A stretch of 64,000 nucleotides of DNA. It comes from Streptomyces gilvus. GTDB taxonomy: Bacteria; Actinomycetota; Actinomycetes; Streptomycetales; Streptomycetaceae. Where the stretch lies: assembly GCF_022513565.1 (NCBI RefSeq), contig NZ_JAKWBE010000001.1, forward strand, positions 496,001 through 560,000, read 5' to 3'. The notes beneath the pieces were generated by a model that was not told the DNA's origin, did no database searches, and worked only from the letters and a program-made list of their open reading frames with translations. Position 1 is the first letter of the stretch; each line of letters opens with the position of its first letter. The position numbers were made by a program, and so were the translations under genes. Positions 34,041 to 44,304 of the stretch are shown here, in pieces.

Positions 34041-35176
34041 TGCTCGACCAGCACGCGGCAGGCGGCCCCCGCACCCCCGGTACCGCGACAAGAGGAGAGA
34101 CTGTGCCCACTGTGCCCCCGGCCGAGACGGCCGATCGAGCGACCGCAGTGGACGTGACCGCGCTCCTGGAGCGCGGCCGGACCCTTGCCACACCGGTACT
34201 GCGGGCGGCCGTGGACCGTCTGGCCCCTCCCATGGACACCGTCGCCGCCTACCACTTCGGCTGGATCGACGCCGAGGGCAACCCCGCCGACGGCGACGGC
34301 GGCAAGGCCGTGCGCCCCGCCCTCGCCGTGCTGTCCGCCGAGGTCACCGGCGCGGCGCCCGAGGTCGGCATCCCCGGCGCCGTCGCCGTCGAACTCGTCC
34401 ACAACTTCTCCCTGCTGCACGACGACCTGATGGACGGCGACGAACAGCGCCGCCACCGCGACACCGTGTGGAAGGTGCACGGCCCCGCCCAGGCGATCCT
34501 CGTGGGCGACGCCCTGTTCGCCCTCGCCAACGAGGTCCTGCTGGAACTCGGCTCGGTCGAGGCCGGCCGGGCCACCCGCCGCCTCACCACCGCCACCCGC
34601 GCCCTGATCGACGGCCAGGCCCAGGACATCTCCTACGAGCACCGCGACCGGGTCAGCGTCGAGGAGTGCCTGGAGATGGAGGGCAACAAGACCGGCGCCC
34701 TGCTCGCCTGCGCCTCCTCCATCGGCGCGGTGCTCGGCGGCGCCGACGACCGCACCGCCGACACGCTGGAGAAGTACGGCTACCACCTCGGCCTCGCCTT
34801 CCAGGCCGTCGACGACCTGCTCGGCATCTGGGGCGACCCGGTCTCCACCGGCAAGCAGACCTGGAGCGACCTGCGCCAGCGCAAGAAGTCCCTGCCGGTG
34901 GTGGCCGCCCTCGCGGCCGGCGGCCCGGCCTCCGAGCGGCTCGGCGAGATCCTCGCCGCCGACGCCAAGAGCAGCGACTTCGAGAACTTCTCCGAGGAGG
35001 AGTTCGCCGCCCGCGCCGCCCTCATCGAGGAGGCGGGCGGCCGCGAGTGGACGGCCGAGGAGGCCCGCCGCCAGCACACGGTCGCCGTGGAGGCGCTGCA
35101 CGCCATCGACATGCCCGATCCGGTACGGGACCGGTTCGCGGCGCTCGCCGACTTCGTCGTCGTACGGAAGAGATGA
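34040..35176 (+). CDS. Polyprenyl diphosphate synthase (FPP/GGPP type)
   Basis: This 378-residue all-trans prenyl diphosphate synthase supplies the C15 (or longer) precursor. The first Asp-rich motif is LLHDDLMDGDEQRR and the second is AFQAVDDLLGIWGD. The second has DDxxG rather than DDxxD, which I recall in the hopanoid-associated subgroup. The basic FRPALAVLS-like stretch (KAVRPALAVL) is present. ATG 34040 overlaps the hpnE stop and has GAGGAGG six bases upstream. A later GTG at 34103 with AGAGGAGAG would remove a 21-residue polar leader. Product length cannot be told safely, but FPP for squalene is the expected role. Confidence 0.9.
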   Translation: MLDQHAAGGPRTPGTATRGETVPTVPPAETADRATAVDVTALLERGRTLATPVLRAAVDRLAPPMDTVAAYHFGWIDAEGNPADGDGGKAVRPALAVLSAEVTGAAPEVGIPGAVAVELVHNFSLLHDDLMDGDEQRRHRDTVWKVHGPAQAILVGDALFALANEVLLELGSVEAGRATRRLTTATRALIDGQAQDISYEHRDRVSVEECLEMEGNKTGALLACASSIGAVLGGADDRTADTLEKYGYHLGLAFQAVDDLLGIWGDPVSTGKQTWSDLRQRKKSLPVVAALAAGGPASERLGEILAADAKSSDFENFSEEEFAARAALIEEAGGREWTAEEARRQHTVAVEALHAIDMPDPVRDRFAALADFVVVRKR

Positions 35177-35209
35177 TCATTATCGGTCGAATAGCCCTCG
35201 CGTAGTCGC

Positions 35210-35245
35210 CGGCCGGTGCCGGCAGGACGTTTCCGGCACCGGCCG
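35210..35245 (+). terminator. Strong internal hairpin between prenyl synthase and shc
   Basis: CGGCCGGTGCCGG (35210-35222) pairs perfectly with CCGGCACCGGCCG (35233-35245) around a 10-base loop. It lies in the only long gap (119 bases) of the operon after hpnC. It may be a partial terminator, attenuator or mRNA-processing site. Confidence 0.55.
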
Positions 35246-35295
35246 ACGGCGGACCCACAGCAGCACGACTCGCACGACTGCCAGAAGGGGAAGCC

Positions 35296-37296
35296 ATGAC
35301 AGCGACGACCGACGGAAGCACCGGGGCCGTGTCGCCCCGAGCTGCCTCGGCCAGCGAAACCGACAGCACCACCCCCGTGGCGGCGGGGGTACGCGACGCC
35401 GCCGTACGCGCAGTACAACGCTCCACCCACTTCCTGCTGTCGCGGCAGGACGCCCAGGGCTGGTGGAAGGGCGACCTCGAGACCAATGTGACGATGGACG
35501 CCGAGGACCTGCTGCTGCGGCAGTTCCTGGGCATCCTCGACGACTCCACGCGGCACGCCGCCGGACTCTTCATCCGCGGCGAGCAGCGCGCGGACGGCAC
35601 CTGGGCCACCTTCTACGGCGGACCCGGCGAACTGTCCACCACCATCGAGGCATACGTCGCCCTGCGCCTGGCCGGCGACGAGCCGGACGCCCCGCACATG
35701 GCGAGGGCCTCCGCGTGGATCCGGGACCAGGGCGGCATCGCCGCGGCCCGGGTCTTCACCCGGATCTGGCTCGCGCTCTTCGGCTGGTGGAAGTGGGAGG
35801 ATCTGCCCGAACTGCCGCCGGAGCTGATCTATTTCCCCCAGTGGATGCCGCTGAACATCTACGACTTCGGGTGCTGGGCCCGGCAGACCATCGTCCCGCT
35901 GACGATCGTCTCCGCGAAGCGGCCGGTGCGGCCCGCGCCCTTCCCGCTCGACGAACTGCACACCGACCCCGCCCAGCCCAATCCGCCCAGGCCCCTTGCC
36001 CCGGTGGCCAGTTGGGACGGCGCCTTCCAGCGCCTGGACAAGGCGCTGCACCAGCTGCGCAAGGTCGTGCCGCGCCGGCTGCGCAGGGCGGCGATGAACT
36101 CCGCGGCCCGCTGGATCATCGAGCGGCAGGAGAACGACGGCTGCTGGGGAGGCATCCAGCCGCCGGCCGTCTACTCGGTCATCGCCCTGTACCTGCTCGG
36201 CTACGACCTCGAACATCCCGTGATGCGCGAGGGGTTGGCCTCGCTCGACCGGTTCGCGGTGTGGCGCGAGGACGGGGCCCGGATGATCGAGGCCTGCCAG
36301 TCACCGGTGTGGGACACCTGCCTCGCCACCATCTCCCTCGTCGACGCGGGCGTTCCGGCCGATCACCCGCAACTCGTCAAGGCGGCCGACTGGATGCTGG
36401 GCGAGGAGATCGTCCGGCCGGGCGACTGGGCCGTCAAGCGGCCCCAACTTCCCCCGGGCGGCTGGGCGTTCGAGTTCCACAACGACAACTACCCCGACAT
36501 CGACGACACCGCCGAGGTGATCCTCGCGCTGCGCCGGGTCAGGCACCACGACCCGGAGCGGGTGGACAAGGCCATCGGGCGCGGCGTGCGCTGGAATCTC
36601 GGCATGCAGTCCAGGAACGGCGCCTGGGGCGCCTTCGACGTCGACAACACCAGCCCCTTCCCCAACCGGCTGCCGTTCTGCGACTTCGGCGAGGTCATCG
36701 ACCCGCCGTCCGCCGACGTCACCGCCCATGTGGTGGAGATGCTGGCCGTCGAGGGCCTCTCCCACGACCCGCGCACCCGGCGCGGCATCGAGTGGCTGCT
36801 GGCCGAACAGGAGCCGGACGGCTCGTGGTTCGGGCGCTGGGGCGTCAACTACGTCTACGGCACCGGCTCCGTCGTCCCCGCCCTCGTCGCGGCCGGCTTC
36901 CCCGGCTCGCACCCGGCGATCCGGCGCGCGGTGGCGTGGCTGGAGTCCGTGCAGAACGACGACGGAGGCTGGGGCGAGGACCTGCGCTCCTACCAGGACG
37001 CGAGGAAGTGGAGCGGCAAGGGCGCCTCCACCGCCTCGCAGACCGCGTGGGCGCTGATGGCCCTGCTCGCGGCGGGGGAGCAGGAGTCCAAGGCCGTGGA
37101 GCGTGGCGTCGCCTGGCTCGCGGCCACCCAGCGCGAGGACGGCTCCTGGGACGAGCCGTACTTCACCGGAACCGGCTTCCCCTGGGACTTCTCCATCAAC
37201 TACCACCTCTACCGGCAGGTCTTCCCGCTGACCGCCCTCGGCCGGTACGTGCACGGAGAGCCGTCCGTGGTGGCGGCCGTCGGCAAGGGGGGCTGA
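35296..37296 (+). CDS. shc: Squalene-hopene cyclase
   Basis: This 666-residue monotopic membrane terpene cyclase converts squalene to hopene/diplopterol. The catalytic DxDD motif is D401-I-D403-D404 in NDNYPDIDDTAEV, with D403 as the likely proton donor. QW repeats are visible, for example RQDAQGWWKGD near the N-terminus, RQENDGCWGG, QSRNGAWGAFD, EPDGSWFGRWG, QNDDGGWGED and QREDGSWDE. The length is normal for bacterial SHC. The ATG has GAAGGGGAAG seven bases upstream. It starts the second half of the operon, after a strong hairpin, and its TGA overlaps the hpnG ATG (TGATG). Confidence 0.96.
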   Translation: MTATTDGSTGAVSPRAASASETDSTTPVAAGVRDAAVRAVQRSTHFLLSRQDAQGWWKGDLETNVTMDAEDLLLRQFLGILDDSTRHAAGLFIRGEQRADGTWATFYGGPGELSTTIEAYVALRLAGDEPDAPHMARASAWIRDQGGIAAARVFTRIWLALFGWWKWEDLPELPPELIYFPQWMPLNIYDFGCWARQTIVPLTIVSAKRPVRPAPFPLDELHTDPAQPNPPRPLAPVASWDGAFQRLDKALHQLRKVVPRRLRRAAMNSAARWIIERQENDGCWGGIQPPAVYSVIALYLLGYDLEHPVMREGLASLDRFAVWREDGARMIEACQSPVWDTCLATISLVDAGVPADHPQLVKAADWMLGEEIVRPGDWAVKRPQLPPGGWAFEFHNDNYPDIDDTAEVILALRRVRHHDPERVDKAIGRGVRWNLGMQSRNGAWGAFDVDNTSPFPNRLPFCDFGEVIDPPSADVTAHVVEMLAVEGLSHDPRTRRGIEWLLAEQEPDGSWFGRWGVNYVYGTGSVVPALVAAGFPGSHPAIRRAVAWLESVQNDDGGWGEDLRSYQDARKWSGKGASTASQTAWALMALLAAGEQESKAVERGVAWLAATQREDGSWDEPYFTGTGFPWDFSINYHLYRQVFPLTALGRYVHGEPSVVAAVGKGG

Positions 37297-37937
37297 TGTC
37301 CACCGGGCCCGCCCCCGCCCCGCTGCTGATCGCCTGCGCGCTCGGCATCGAACGCTTCGCCCTGCGCACGAGCGAGAGGGGCGGGGCCGGCGGGCCGGTC
37401 ACCGTGCTGCGCACCGGCATGGGGCCCGAGGCGGCCGAGGTCTCCACCACCCGGGTGCTGTCCCGGCCGGAGCTCGCCGGGGCCGCCGTCCTGGCCACCG
37501 GCTTCTGTGCCGGGCTCGCCCCCGGCATGCATCCCGGTGACCTGGTCGTCGCCGAGGAGACCCGGCATCCGCGCGGGACGGTCCCGTGCGTCGGCACCGA
37601 GCTGCTGGTCGAGGCACTGGTGCGCGCCGTGCCCGGCCGCACCGTCCACACCGGGCCGCTCACCGGCTCCGATCACGTCGTCCGCGGTCAGGAACGGTCG
37701 GACCTGCTCACGACCGGCGCCATCGCGGTCGACATGGAATCGGCGGCGACGCTCCTGAGCGCCGTGCGCACCGGCGAGCGCCCGGTTGCGGCCGTACGGG
37801 TGGTCGTGGACGCTCCTGAACATGAACTCGTCCGGATCGGCACGGTGCGCGGTGGAATATCAGCCTTCCGCGTCCTTCGTTCCGTACTTCCCGCTTTCTT
37901 CGAATGGCACCGTTCTTTGCTGCTCCCCCGGAGGTGA
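37296..37937 (+). CDS. hpnG: HpnG, adenosylhopane nucleosidase-like phosphorylase
   Basis: This 213-residue protein is of the purine nucleoside phosphorylase superfamily. In the hopanoid pathway HpnG removes adenine from adenosylhopane to give ribosylhopane or its phosphate. The catalytic region is TTGAIAVDMESAATLL with the conserved Met-Glu-Ser. An earlier strand reads VLATGFCAGLAPGMHPGDLV. Streptomyces entries are often mislabelled as HMBPP reductase, which the fold does not support. The ATG overlaps the shc stop. Its end lies six bases before hpnH, with the hpnH ribosome site inside its last codons. Confidence 0.9.
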   Translation: MSTGPAPAPLLIACALGIERFALRTSERGGAGGPVTVLRTGMGPEAAEVSTTRVLSRPELAGAAVLATGFCAGLAPGMHPGDLVVAEETRHPRGTVPCVGTELLVEALVRAVPGRTVHTGPLTGSDHVVRGQERSDLLTTGAIAVDMESAATLLSAVRTGERPVAAVRVVVDAPEHELVRIGTVRGGISAFRVLRSVLPAFFEWHRSLLLPRR

Positions 37938-37942
37938 GCCAG

Positions 37943-38965
37943 ATGGCCATGCCGCTGCGCCAGTCCATCAAGGTCGCTACATACCTGGCCGAACAGAAGC
38001 TCCGCAAGCGGGACAAGTTCCCGCTGATCGTGGAGCTGGAACCTCTCTTCGCGTGCAACCTGAAGTGCGAGGGCTGCGGCAAGATCCAGCACCCGGCGGG
38101 CGTGCTCAAGCAGCGCATGCCGGTCGCGCAGGCCGTGGGCGCGGTACTGGAGTCCGGTGCGCCGATGGTGTCCATCGCCGGCGGCGAGCCGCTGATGCAC
38201 CCTCAGATCGATGAGATCGTGCGGCAGTTGGTGGCCCGGAAGAAGTACATCTTCCTGTGCACCAACGCGATGCTGCTGCGCAAGAAGATGCACCTGTTCA
38301 AGCCCTCCCCGTACTTCGCCTTCGCGGTGCACATCGACGGGCTGCGCGAGCGCCACGACGAGTCCGTCGCGAAGGAGGGCGTGTTCGACGAGGCGGTGGA
38401 GGCGATCAAGGAGGCCCAGCGGCGCGGCTTCCGGGTCACCACCAACTCGACCTTCTTCAACACCGACACCCCGCAGACCGTCATCGAGGTGCTCAACTTC
38501 CTCAACGACGACCTCAAGGTCGACGAGATGATGATCTCGCCCGCCTACGCCTACGAGAAGGCCCCCGACCAGGAGCACTTCCTGGGCGTGGAGCAGACCC
38601 GCGAGCTGTTCAAGAAGGCCTTCGCGGGCGGCAACCGGCGCAGGTGGCGCTTCAACCACTCGCCGCTGTTCCTCGACTTCCTCGAGGGCAAGGTCGACTT
38701 CCCGTGCACCGCGTGGGCGATCCCGAACTACTCGCTCTTCGGCTGGCAGCGGCCCTGCTACCTGATGAGCGACGGGTACGTGCCGACGTACCGCGAACTC
38801 ATCGAGAAGACCGACTGGGACAAGTACGGCCGCGGCAAGGACCCGCGCTGCGCCAACTGCATGGCGCACTGCGGCTACGAGCCCACCGCCGTCCTCGCGA
38901 CCATGGGGTCGCTGAAGGAGTCCCTGCGCGCCATGCGCGAGACGGTCGCGGGAAACCGGGAGTGA
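37943..38965 (+). CDS. hpnH: HpnH, radical SAM adenosylhopane synthase
   Basis: This 340-residue radical S-adenosylmethionine enzyme adds the adenosyl group to diploptene to begin the side chain. The 4Fe-4S site is C38, C42 and C45 in [14 protein letters not shown]-binding [11 protein letters not shown] and the barrel strand [15 protein letters not shown] follow. The C-terminal SPASM-like cysteines are [17 protein letters not shown] 37943 has GGAGGTGA five bases upstream. Further upstream in-frame codons lie in hpnG and have no homology. It is followed four bases later by ispG. Confidence 0.95.
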   Translation: MAMPLRQSIKVATYLAEQKLRKRDKFPLIVELEPLFACNLKCEGCGKIQHPAGVLKQRMPVAQAVGAVLESGAPMVSIAGGEPLMHPQIDEIVRQLVARKKYIFLCTNAMLLRKKMHLFKPSPYFAFAVHIDGLRERHDESVAKEGVFDEAVEAIKEAQRRGFRVTTNSTFFNTDTPQTVIEVLNFLNDDLKVDEMMISPAYAYEKAPDQEHFLGVEQTRELFKKAFAGGNRRRWRFNHSPLFLDFLEGKVDFPCTAWAIPNYSLFGWQRPCYLMSDGYVPTYRELIEKTDWDKYGRGKDPRCANCMAHCGYEPTAVLATMGSLKESLRAMRETVAGNRE

Positions 38966-38969
38966 CGAG

Positions 38970-40127
38970 GTGAGCGCCATCTCCCTGGGCGTCCCCGAGG
39001 TACCGGCCCGGCCGATCGCCGAACGGCGCGTGTCGCGGCAGATCCACGTCGGGCCGGTCGCGGTCGGGGGCGGGGCCCCGGTGTCGGTGCAGTCGATGAC
39101 GACGACCCGTACGTCGGACATCGGCGCCACCCTGCAGCAGATCGCGGAACTCACCGCGTCCGGCTGCCAGATCGTCCGCGTCGCCTGCCCCACGCAGGAC
39201 GACGCGGACGCCCTCGCGACCATCGCCCGCAAGTCGCAGATCCCGGTGATCGCGGACATCCACTTCCAGCCGAAGTACGTCTTCGCGGCCATCGAGGCGG
39301 GCTGCGCGGCCGTACGCGTCAACCCCGGCAACATCAAGAAGTTCGACGACCAGGTCAAGGAGATCGCGCGGGCCGCCAAGGACCACGGCACGCCGGTCCG
39401 GATCGGCGTCAACGCCGGCTCCCTCGACAAACGCCTGCTGCAGAAGTACGGCAGGGCGACGCCGGAGGCGCTGGTCGAATCGGCGCTGTGGGAGGCGTCG
39501 TTGTTCGAGGAGCACGACTTCCGGGACATCAAGATCTCGGTCAAGCACAACGACCCGGTCGTGATGATCGAGGCGTACAAGCAGCTCGCCGCGCAGTGCG
39601 AGTACCCGCTGCACCTCGGCGTGACCGAGGCGGGCCCGGCGTTCCAGGGCACGATCAAGTCGGCGGTCGCCTTCGGCGCGCTGCTCTCCCAGGGCATCGG
39701 CGACACCATCCGGGTCTCCCTGTCGGCCCCGCCCGTCGAGGAGGTCAAGGTCGGCATCCAGATCCTCCAGTCGCTGGGCCTCAGGCAGCGGCGGCTGGAG
39801 ATCGTGTCCTGTCCGTCCTGCGGTCGGGCGCAGGTCGACGTCTACAAGCTCGCCGACGAGGTCACGGCGGGCCTGGAGGGCATGGAAGTCCCGTTGCGGG
39901 TGGCCGTGATGGGCTGTGTGGTCAACGGTCCCGGTGAGGCGCGGGAGGCGGACCTCGGGGTCGCCTCCGGCAACGGCAAGGGGCAGATCTTCGTCAAGGG
40001 CGAGGTCGTCAAGACCGTCCCCGAGTCGAAGATCGTGGAGACCCTCATCGAGGAGGCGATGAAGATCGCCGAGCAGATGGAACAGGACGGCGTCGCGTCG
40101 GGGGAGCCGGCCGTCACCGTGAGTTGA
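38970..40127 (+). CDS. ispG: 4-hydroxy-3-methylbut-2-enyl diphosphate synthase (IspG/GcpE)
   Basis: This 385-residue iron-sulfur enzyme of the MEP pathway converts MEcPP to HMBPP. It starts with the barrel ([19 protein letters not shown]) and ends with the 4Fe-4S domain: [20 protein letters not shown] and [15 protein letters not shown] supply the three Cys and the Glu. The length matches bacterial IspG without the plant insert. The GTG start has GGGAG seven bases upstream. Streptomyces usually has a second ispG elsewhere. This copy probably serves hopanoid production specifically (inference from context). Confidence 0.95.
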   Translation: MSAISLGVPEVPARPIAERRVSRQIHVGPVAVGGGAPVSVQSMTTTRTSDIGATLQQIAELTASGCQIVRVACPTQDDADALATIARKSQIPVIADIHFQPKYVFAAIEAGCAAVRVNPGNIKKFDDQVKEIARAAKDHGTPVRIGVNAGSLDKRLLQKYGRATPEALVESALWEASLFEEHDFRDIKISVKHNDPVVMIEAYKQLAAQCEYPLHLGVTEAGPAFQGTIKSAVAFGALLSQGIGDTIRVSLSAPPVEEVKVGIQILQSLGLRQRRLEIVSCPSCGRAQVDVYKLADEVTAGLEGMEVPLRVAVMGCVVNGPGEAREADLGVASGNGKGQIFVKGEVVKTVPESKIVETLIEEAMKIAEQMEQDGVASGEPAVTVS

Positions 40128-40154
40128 ACAGCACGGACCGAAGGGGGCCCGACC

Positions 40155-42089
40155 GTGACGATTCTGGAGAACATCCGGGGACCACGCGACCTGAAGGCGC
40201 TGTCCGAGAGCGAACTTCGCGAACTGTCCGAGGAGATCAGGGAGTTCCTGGTGCACGCGGTGGCCAGGACCGGGGGGCACCTGGGGCCCAACCTGGGCGT
40301 GGTGGAACTGTCCATCGCGCTGCACCGGGTCTTCGAGTCGCCCGTCGACCGCATCGTGTGGGACACCGGCCACCAGAGCTACGTCCACAAGATCCTCACC
40401 GGGCGCAAGGACTTCTCCAAGCTGCGCGGCAAGGGCGGCCTGTCCGGCTACCCCTCGCGCGAGGAGTCCGAGCACGACATCGTCGAGAACAGCCACGCCT
40501 CCACCGCGCTCGGCTGGGCCGACGGTCTCGCCAAGGCCCGCGAGGTGCAGGGCGAGAAGGGCCATGTCGTCGCGGTCATCGGCGACGGCGCGCTGACCGG
40601 CGGCATGGCCTGGGAGGCGCTGAACAACATCGCGGCCGCCAAGGACCGGCCGCTGATCATCGTCGTCAACGACAACGAGCGCTCCTACGCGCCCACCATC
40701 GGCGGCCTCGCCAACCACCTGGCCACCCTGCGCACCACCGACAGCTACGAGAAGGTGCTCGCCTGGGGCAAGGACGTGCTGCTGCGCACGCCCGTCGTCG
40801 GCACCACCATCTACGAGTCCCTGCACGGCGCGAAGAAGGGCTTCAAGGACGCCTTCGCCCCGCAGGGCATGTTCGAGGACCTGGGCCTGAAGTACGTCGG
40901 CCCGATCGACGGACACGACATCGGCGCCGTGGAGTCCGCGCTCCGGCGCGCGAAACGTTTCCACGGCCCGGTCCTCATCCACTGCCTCACGGAGAAGGGC
41001 CGCGGCTACGAGCCCGCCCTCGCCCACGAGGAGGACCACTTCCACACCGTCGGCGTGATGGACCCGCTCACCTGCGAGCCGCTCACGCCGTCCAACTCCC
41101 CGTCCTGGACCTCGGTGTTCGGCGACGAGATCGTCCGGATCGGTCAGGAGCGGGAGGATGTCGTCGCGATCACCGCGGCGATGCTGCACCCGGTGGGGCT
41201 CGGCAAGTTCGCCGCCAAGTTCCCGGACAGAGTGTGGGACGTGGGCATCGCCGAGCAGCACGCGGCGGTGAGCGCGGCGGGCCTCGCGACCGGCGGCCTG
41301 CACCCCGTGGTCGCCGTCTACGCCACCTTCCTCAACCGCGCCTTCGACCAGCTGCTGATGGACGTGGCCCTGCACCGCTGCGGAGTGACGTTCGTGCTGG
41401 ACCGGGCCGGCGTCACGGGCGTCGACGGGCCCTCCCACAACGGCATGTGGGACATGTCGATCCTCCAGGTCGTCCCCGGCCTCAGGATCGCCGCGCCGCG
41501 CGACGCCGACCAGCTGCGCGCCCAGCTGCGCGAGGCCGTCGCCGTCGACGACGCGCCCACCCTGGTCCGCTTCCCGAAGGAGTCGGTGGGACCCGAGATC
41601 CCGGCCGTCGACCGGATCGGCGGCCTCGACGTCCTGCACCGTGGCCCCGGCACCCCCGAGGTGCTGCTGGTCGCCGTCGGCGTGATGGCGCCGGTGTGCC
41701 TGCAGGCCGCCGAGCTGCTCCAGGCGCGCGGGATCTCCTGCACGGTCGTCGACCCGCGCTGGGTCAAGCCCGTCGACCCCGCGCTGCCGGGCCTGGCCGC
41801 CGAGCACCGGCTGGTCGCCGTCGTCGAGGACAACAGCCGCTCCGCCGGAGTGGGCTCGGCCGTCGCCCTCGCCCTCTCGGACGCCGAAGTCGACGTCCCC
41901 GTACGGCGGTTCGGCATCCCGGAGCAGTTCCTCGCGCACGCCAAGCGCGGCGAGGTGCTGGCCGACATCGGCCTCACGCCGGTGGAGGTGGCCGGCCGGA
42001 TCAGCGCGAGCCTCGCCGTCAAGGAGGCCGAGGACACCCTGGCCGTCAAGGAACGGACGGACGGCACCGTCAAGGAGAGGGCTGAATGA
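40155..42089 (+). CDS. dxs: 1-deoxy-D-xylulose-5-phosphate synthase
   Basis: This 644-residue thiamine-diphosphate enzyme makes the first MEP-pathway metabolite from pyruvate and glyceraldehyde-3-phosphate. Conserved elements are the N-terminal [18 protein letters not shown] and the TPP/Mg site [18 protein letters not shown]. The transketolase pyrimidine-domain region is [17 protein letters not shown] with [18 protein letters not shown]. The last 25 residues ([20 protein letters not shown]) are a charged tail beyond the usual end, with a VKE repeat. The GTG start lies 27 bases after ispG and the stop overlaps hpnO (ATGA). A housekeeping dxs is expected elsewhere. Confidence 0.95.
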   Translation: MTILENIRGPRDLKALSESELRELSEEIREFLVHAVARTGGHLGPNLGVVELSIALHRVFESPVDRIVWDTGHQSYVHKILTGRKDFSKLRGKGGLSGYPSREESEHDIVENSHASTALGWADGLAKAREVQGEKGHVVAVIGDGALTGGMAWEALNNIAAAKDRPLIIVVNDNERSYAPTIGGLANHLATLRTTDSYEKVLAWGKDVLLRTPVVGTTIYESLHGAKKGFKDAFAPQGMFEDLGLKYVGPIDGHDIGAVESALRRAKRFHGPVLIHCLTEKGRGYEPALAHEEDHFHTVGVMDPLTCEPLTPSNSPSWTSVFGDEIVRIGQEREDVVAITAAMLHPVGLGKFAAKFPDRVWDVGIAEQHAAVSAAGLATGGLHPVVAVYATFLNRAFDQLLMDVALHRCGVTFVLDRAGVTGVDGPSHNGMWDMSILQVVPGLRIAAPRDADQLRAQLREAVAVDDAPTLVRFPKESVGPEIPAVDRIGGLDVLHRGPGTPEVLLVAVGVMAPVCLQAAELLQARGISCTVVDPRWVKPVDPALPGLAAEHRLVAVVEDNSRSAGVGSAVALALSDAEVDVPVRRFGIPEQFLAHAKRGEVLADIGLTPVEVAGRISASLAVKEAEDTLAVKERTDGTVKERAE

Positions 42090-43471
42090 CCAAGGAGTTC
42101 GACCTCGGCGCACTCTTGGCCGAACGCGGAGCCGAGCGCTACGAGCTGCACGGGAAGTACCTGAACCACCAACTCCCGCGCATGCTGCACACGATCGGCT
42201 TCGACAAGGTCTACGAGCGGGCCGAGGGCGCCCACTTCTGGGACGCGGACGGCAACGACTACCTGGACATGCTCGCCGGGTTCGGGGTGATGGGCGTCGG
42301 CCGCCACCACCCCGTCGTCCGCAAGGCGCTGCACGACGTCCTCGACGCCCAGCTCGCCGACCTCACCCGCTTCGACTGCCAGCCGCTGCCGGGACTGCTC
42401 GCGGAGAAGCTGCTGACCTATAGCCCGCACCTGGACCGGGTGTTCTTCGGCAACAGCGGTACGGAGGCGGTGGAGACCGCTCTGAAGTTCGCCCGGTTCG
42501 CCACCGGCAGGCCGCGCGTCCTGTACTGCGACCACGCCTTCCACGGGCTGACCACCGGTTCGCTGTCGGTCAACGGCGAGGACGGCTTCCGCGACGGCTT
42601 CGCCCCGCTGCTGCCCGACACCGCCGTTCCGCTCGGTGATCTCGAGGCGCTGGAACGGGAGTTGCGGAAGGGCGACGTCGCCGCCCTGATCGTCGAGCCG
42701 ATCCAGGGCAAGGGTGTGCACGAGACCCCGCCCGGCTATCTGCGCGCCGCCCAGGAACTCCTGCGCCGGCACAAGGCGCTGCTCATCGCCGACGAGGTCC
42801 AGACGGGCCTCGGCCGCACCGGCGACTTCTACGCCTACCAGCACGAGGAGGGCGTCGAACCGGACCTGGTCTGCGTGGCCAAGGCCCTGTCCGGCGGTTA
42901 CGTCCCCGTCGGCGCCACCCTCGGCAGGGACTGGATCTTCAAGAAGGTCTACTCGTCCATGGACCGGGTGCTGGTCCACTCCGCCAGCTTCGGCTCCAAC
43001 GCCCAGGCCATGGCGGCCGGCCTCGCCGTGCTGTCGGTCATGGAGGACGAGCAGATCGTCGCGAACGCCCGCCGTACGGGCGACCGCTTGAAGTCCCGGC
43101 TGGCGGCCCTGATCGACAAGTACGAGCTGCTCGCCGACGTACGCGGCCGGGGCCTGATGATCGGCATCGAGTTCGGCAGGCCCAAGTCGCTGAAGCTGCG
43201 CAGCCGTTGGACCATGCTGCAGGCCGCCCGCAAGGGGCTGTTCGCGCAGATGGTCGTCGTACCGCTGCTGCAGCGGCACCGGATCCTCACCCAGGTCTCC
43301 GGCGACCACCTGGAGGTGATCAAGCTGATCCCGCCGCTGGTCGTCGGGGAGCCGGAGGTCGACCGGTTCGTGGACGCCTTCACGGCCGTCATGGACGACG
43401 CGCACAGCGGCGGCGGGCTGATGTGGGACTTCAGCAAGACGCTCGTGAAGCAGGCGGTCGCCAACCGCTGA
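42086..43471 (+). CDS. hpnO: HpnO-like PLP aminotransferase
   Basis: This 461-residue class III aminotransferase probably converts the oxidised ribosylhopane/bacteriohopanetetrol intermediate to aminobacteriohopanetriol. The Schiff-base Lys266 is in [34 protein letters not shown] binds the cofactor phosphate and [13 protein letters not shown] contains the pyridine-contacting Asp. The N-terminal [20 protein letters not shown] is typical of the hopanoid branch. The ATG overlaps the dxs stop. It is the last gene of the operon, followed by a terminator. The substrate is assigned by context. Confidence 0.88.
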   Translation: MTKEFDLGALLAERGAERYELHGKYLNHQLPRMLHTIGFDKVYERAEGAHFWDADGNDYLDMLAGFGVMGVGRHHPVVRKALHDVLDAQLADLTRFDCQPLPGLLAEKLLTYSPHLDRVFFGNSGTEAVETALKFARFATGRPRVLYCDHAFHGLTTGSLSVNGEDGFRDGFAPLLPDTAVPLGDLEALERELRKGDVAALIVEPIQGKGVHETPPGYLRAAQELLRRHKALLIADEVQTGLGRTGDFYAYQHEEGVEPDLVCVAKALSGGYVPVGATLGRDWIFKKVYSSMDRVLVHSASFGSNAQAMAAGLAVLSVMEDEQIVANARRTGDRLKSRLAALIDKYELLADVRGRGLMIGIEFGRPKSLKLRSRWTMLQAARKGLFAQMVVVPLLQRHRILTQVSGDHLEVIKLIPPLVVGEPEVDRFVDAFTAVMDDAHSGGGLMWDFSKTLVKQAVANR

Positions 43472-43478
43472 CGCGCTC

Positions 43479-43511
43479 GGCGGCCGGGCTCCTGAACAGA
43501 CCCCGGCCGCC
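43479..43511 (+). terminator. Terminator at the end of the hopanoid operon
   Basis: GGCGGCCGGG and CCCGGCCGCC form a perfect 10-bp stem with a 13-base loop. It starts eight bases after the hpnO stop and is followed by the AT-richer CAATAATC. Confidence 0.7.
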
Positions 43512-43612
43512 CAATAATCGATCGCACGAGCGATCACCCTGCGGCACAATCGCCGGATGCCGACCACCGCGGAGTAGTTGCTCTCCGCACTCGAAGGACT
43601 GTCTTTCTCGTC

Positions 43613-44230
43613 ATGTCCGACATCCCGCATCCGGTCGGCGGCGTGTCCCCGGGCAGCGCCTACCACGACGCGGTGATGCGGCTGCTGGCCGCGATGCACA
43701 CCCCCGGGGGCGGCGGCGAGGCGCTGGAGGACCGGGACCTGCCGGCGCTGCAACGGCTGCGGACCCTGGTGTCGCCCTCGTACAACGCCGTCGAACGAAG
43801 CGACGTGCTCGCGCGGACCGCCGCGCTGCTGGCGCCGGAACCGCTGCTGGCGGCCGAACGCGCGGGCCTGTTGCGCCGACTGGCCGACCGCACCGAGGAG
43901 CCGGACCAGCTGCTCGGGCGGCTGCTGGACCTCGCGGAGGCGCTGGAGGGCACCGGGACGGCCGTCGCGCTGGAGGTGTCGGGCCGGCTGGAGGCGGGCT
44001 GGGCGCACCGGGCCCGGCCCGAGCGCGGCGCGGCCGTGCTGGCGGCGGCCGAGCGGCTGGCCGACGACGGAGGCACGGCCTCCGGCCTGCTCGCGGCACA
44101 GCTGGTCTCCGCGACGGCCGGAAGTTTCGGCTGGCCCGAGAAGTGGCGGGCGCTGCTGCGGCGGCTGCGCAGGCACCCGGACCCCGACGTACGGCACAAG
44201 GCGTACACGACGACGACCGTCAAGGAGTGA
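43613..44230 (+). CDS. Uncharacterised helical-repeat-like protein
   Basis: This 205-residue protein is almost entirely predicted alpha-helical. Leu/Ala/Arg-rich repeats such as LLRRLADRTEEPDQLLGRLL and AAVLAAAERLADDGG suggest a HEAT- or TPR-like stack. There are no catalytic motifs, signal or membrane segment. The ATG is 142 bases after hpnO, behind a terminator, so it has its own promoter. The stop lies 27 bases before the first operator palindrome of the XRE-cupin gene. I do not recognise a family. Its position next to the hopanoid operon may or may not be meaningful. Confidence 0.7.
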   Translation: MSDIPHPVGGVSPGSAYHDAVMRLLAAMHTPGGGGEALEDRDLPALQRLRTLVSPSYNAVERSDVLARTAALLAPEPLLAAERAGLLRRLADRTEEPDQLLGRLLDLAEALEGTGTAVALEVSGRLEAGWAHRARPERGAAVLAAAERLADDGGTASGLLAAQLVSATAGSFGWPEKWRALLRRLRRHPDPDVRHKAYTTTTVKE

Positions 44231-44257
44231 TCTCGCGAGCCGGCTTCCCGGTCGCTT

Positions 44258-44292
44258 TTGCCTCTGAGGCAAGAAATTTGCCCCACAGGCAA
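44258..44292. promoter_or_regulatory. Two 15-bp operator palindromes before the XRE-cupin gene
   Basis: TTGCCTCTGAGGCAA (44258-44272) and TTGCCCCACAGGCAA (44278-44292) both follow TTGCC-N5-GGCAA and are separated by five bases. Their centres are 20 bases apart, two helical turns, so bound dimers would sit on the same DNA face. They lie 12-47 bases before the start codon. Confidence 0.65.
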
Positions 44293-44304
44293 GAATGCGG
44301 CTGA

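Noticed and set aside
37296-37937. Common label HMBPP reductase (ispH) for the gene after shc
   Set aside because: The protein has the nucleoside phosphorylase fold with VDMESAA and no iron-sulfur cysteines of IspH; HpnG fits sequence and place.
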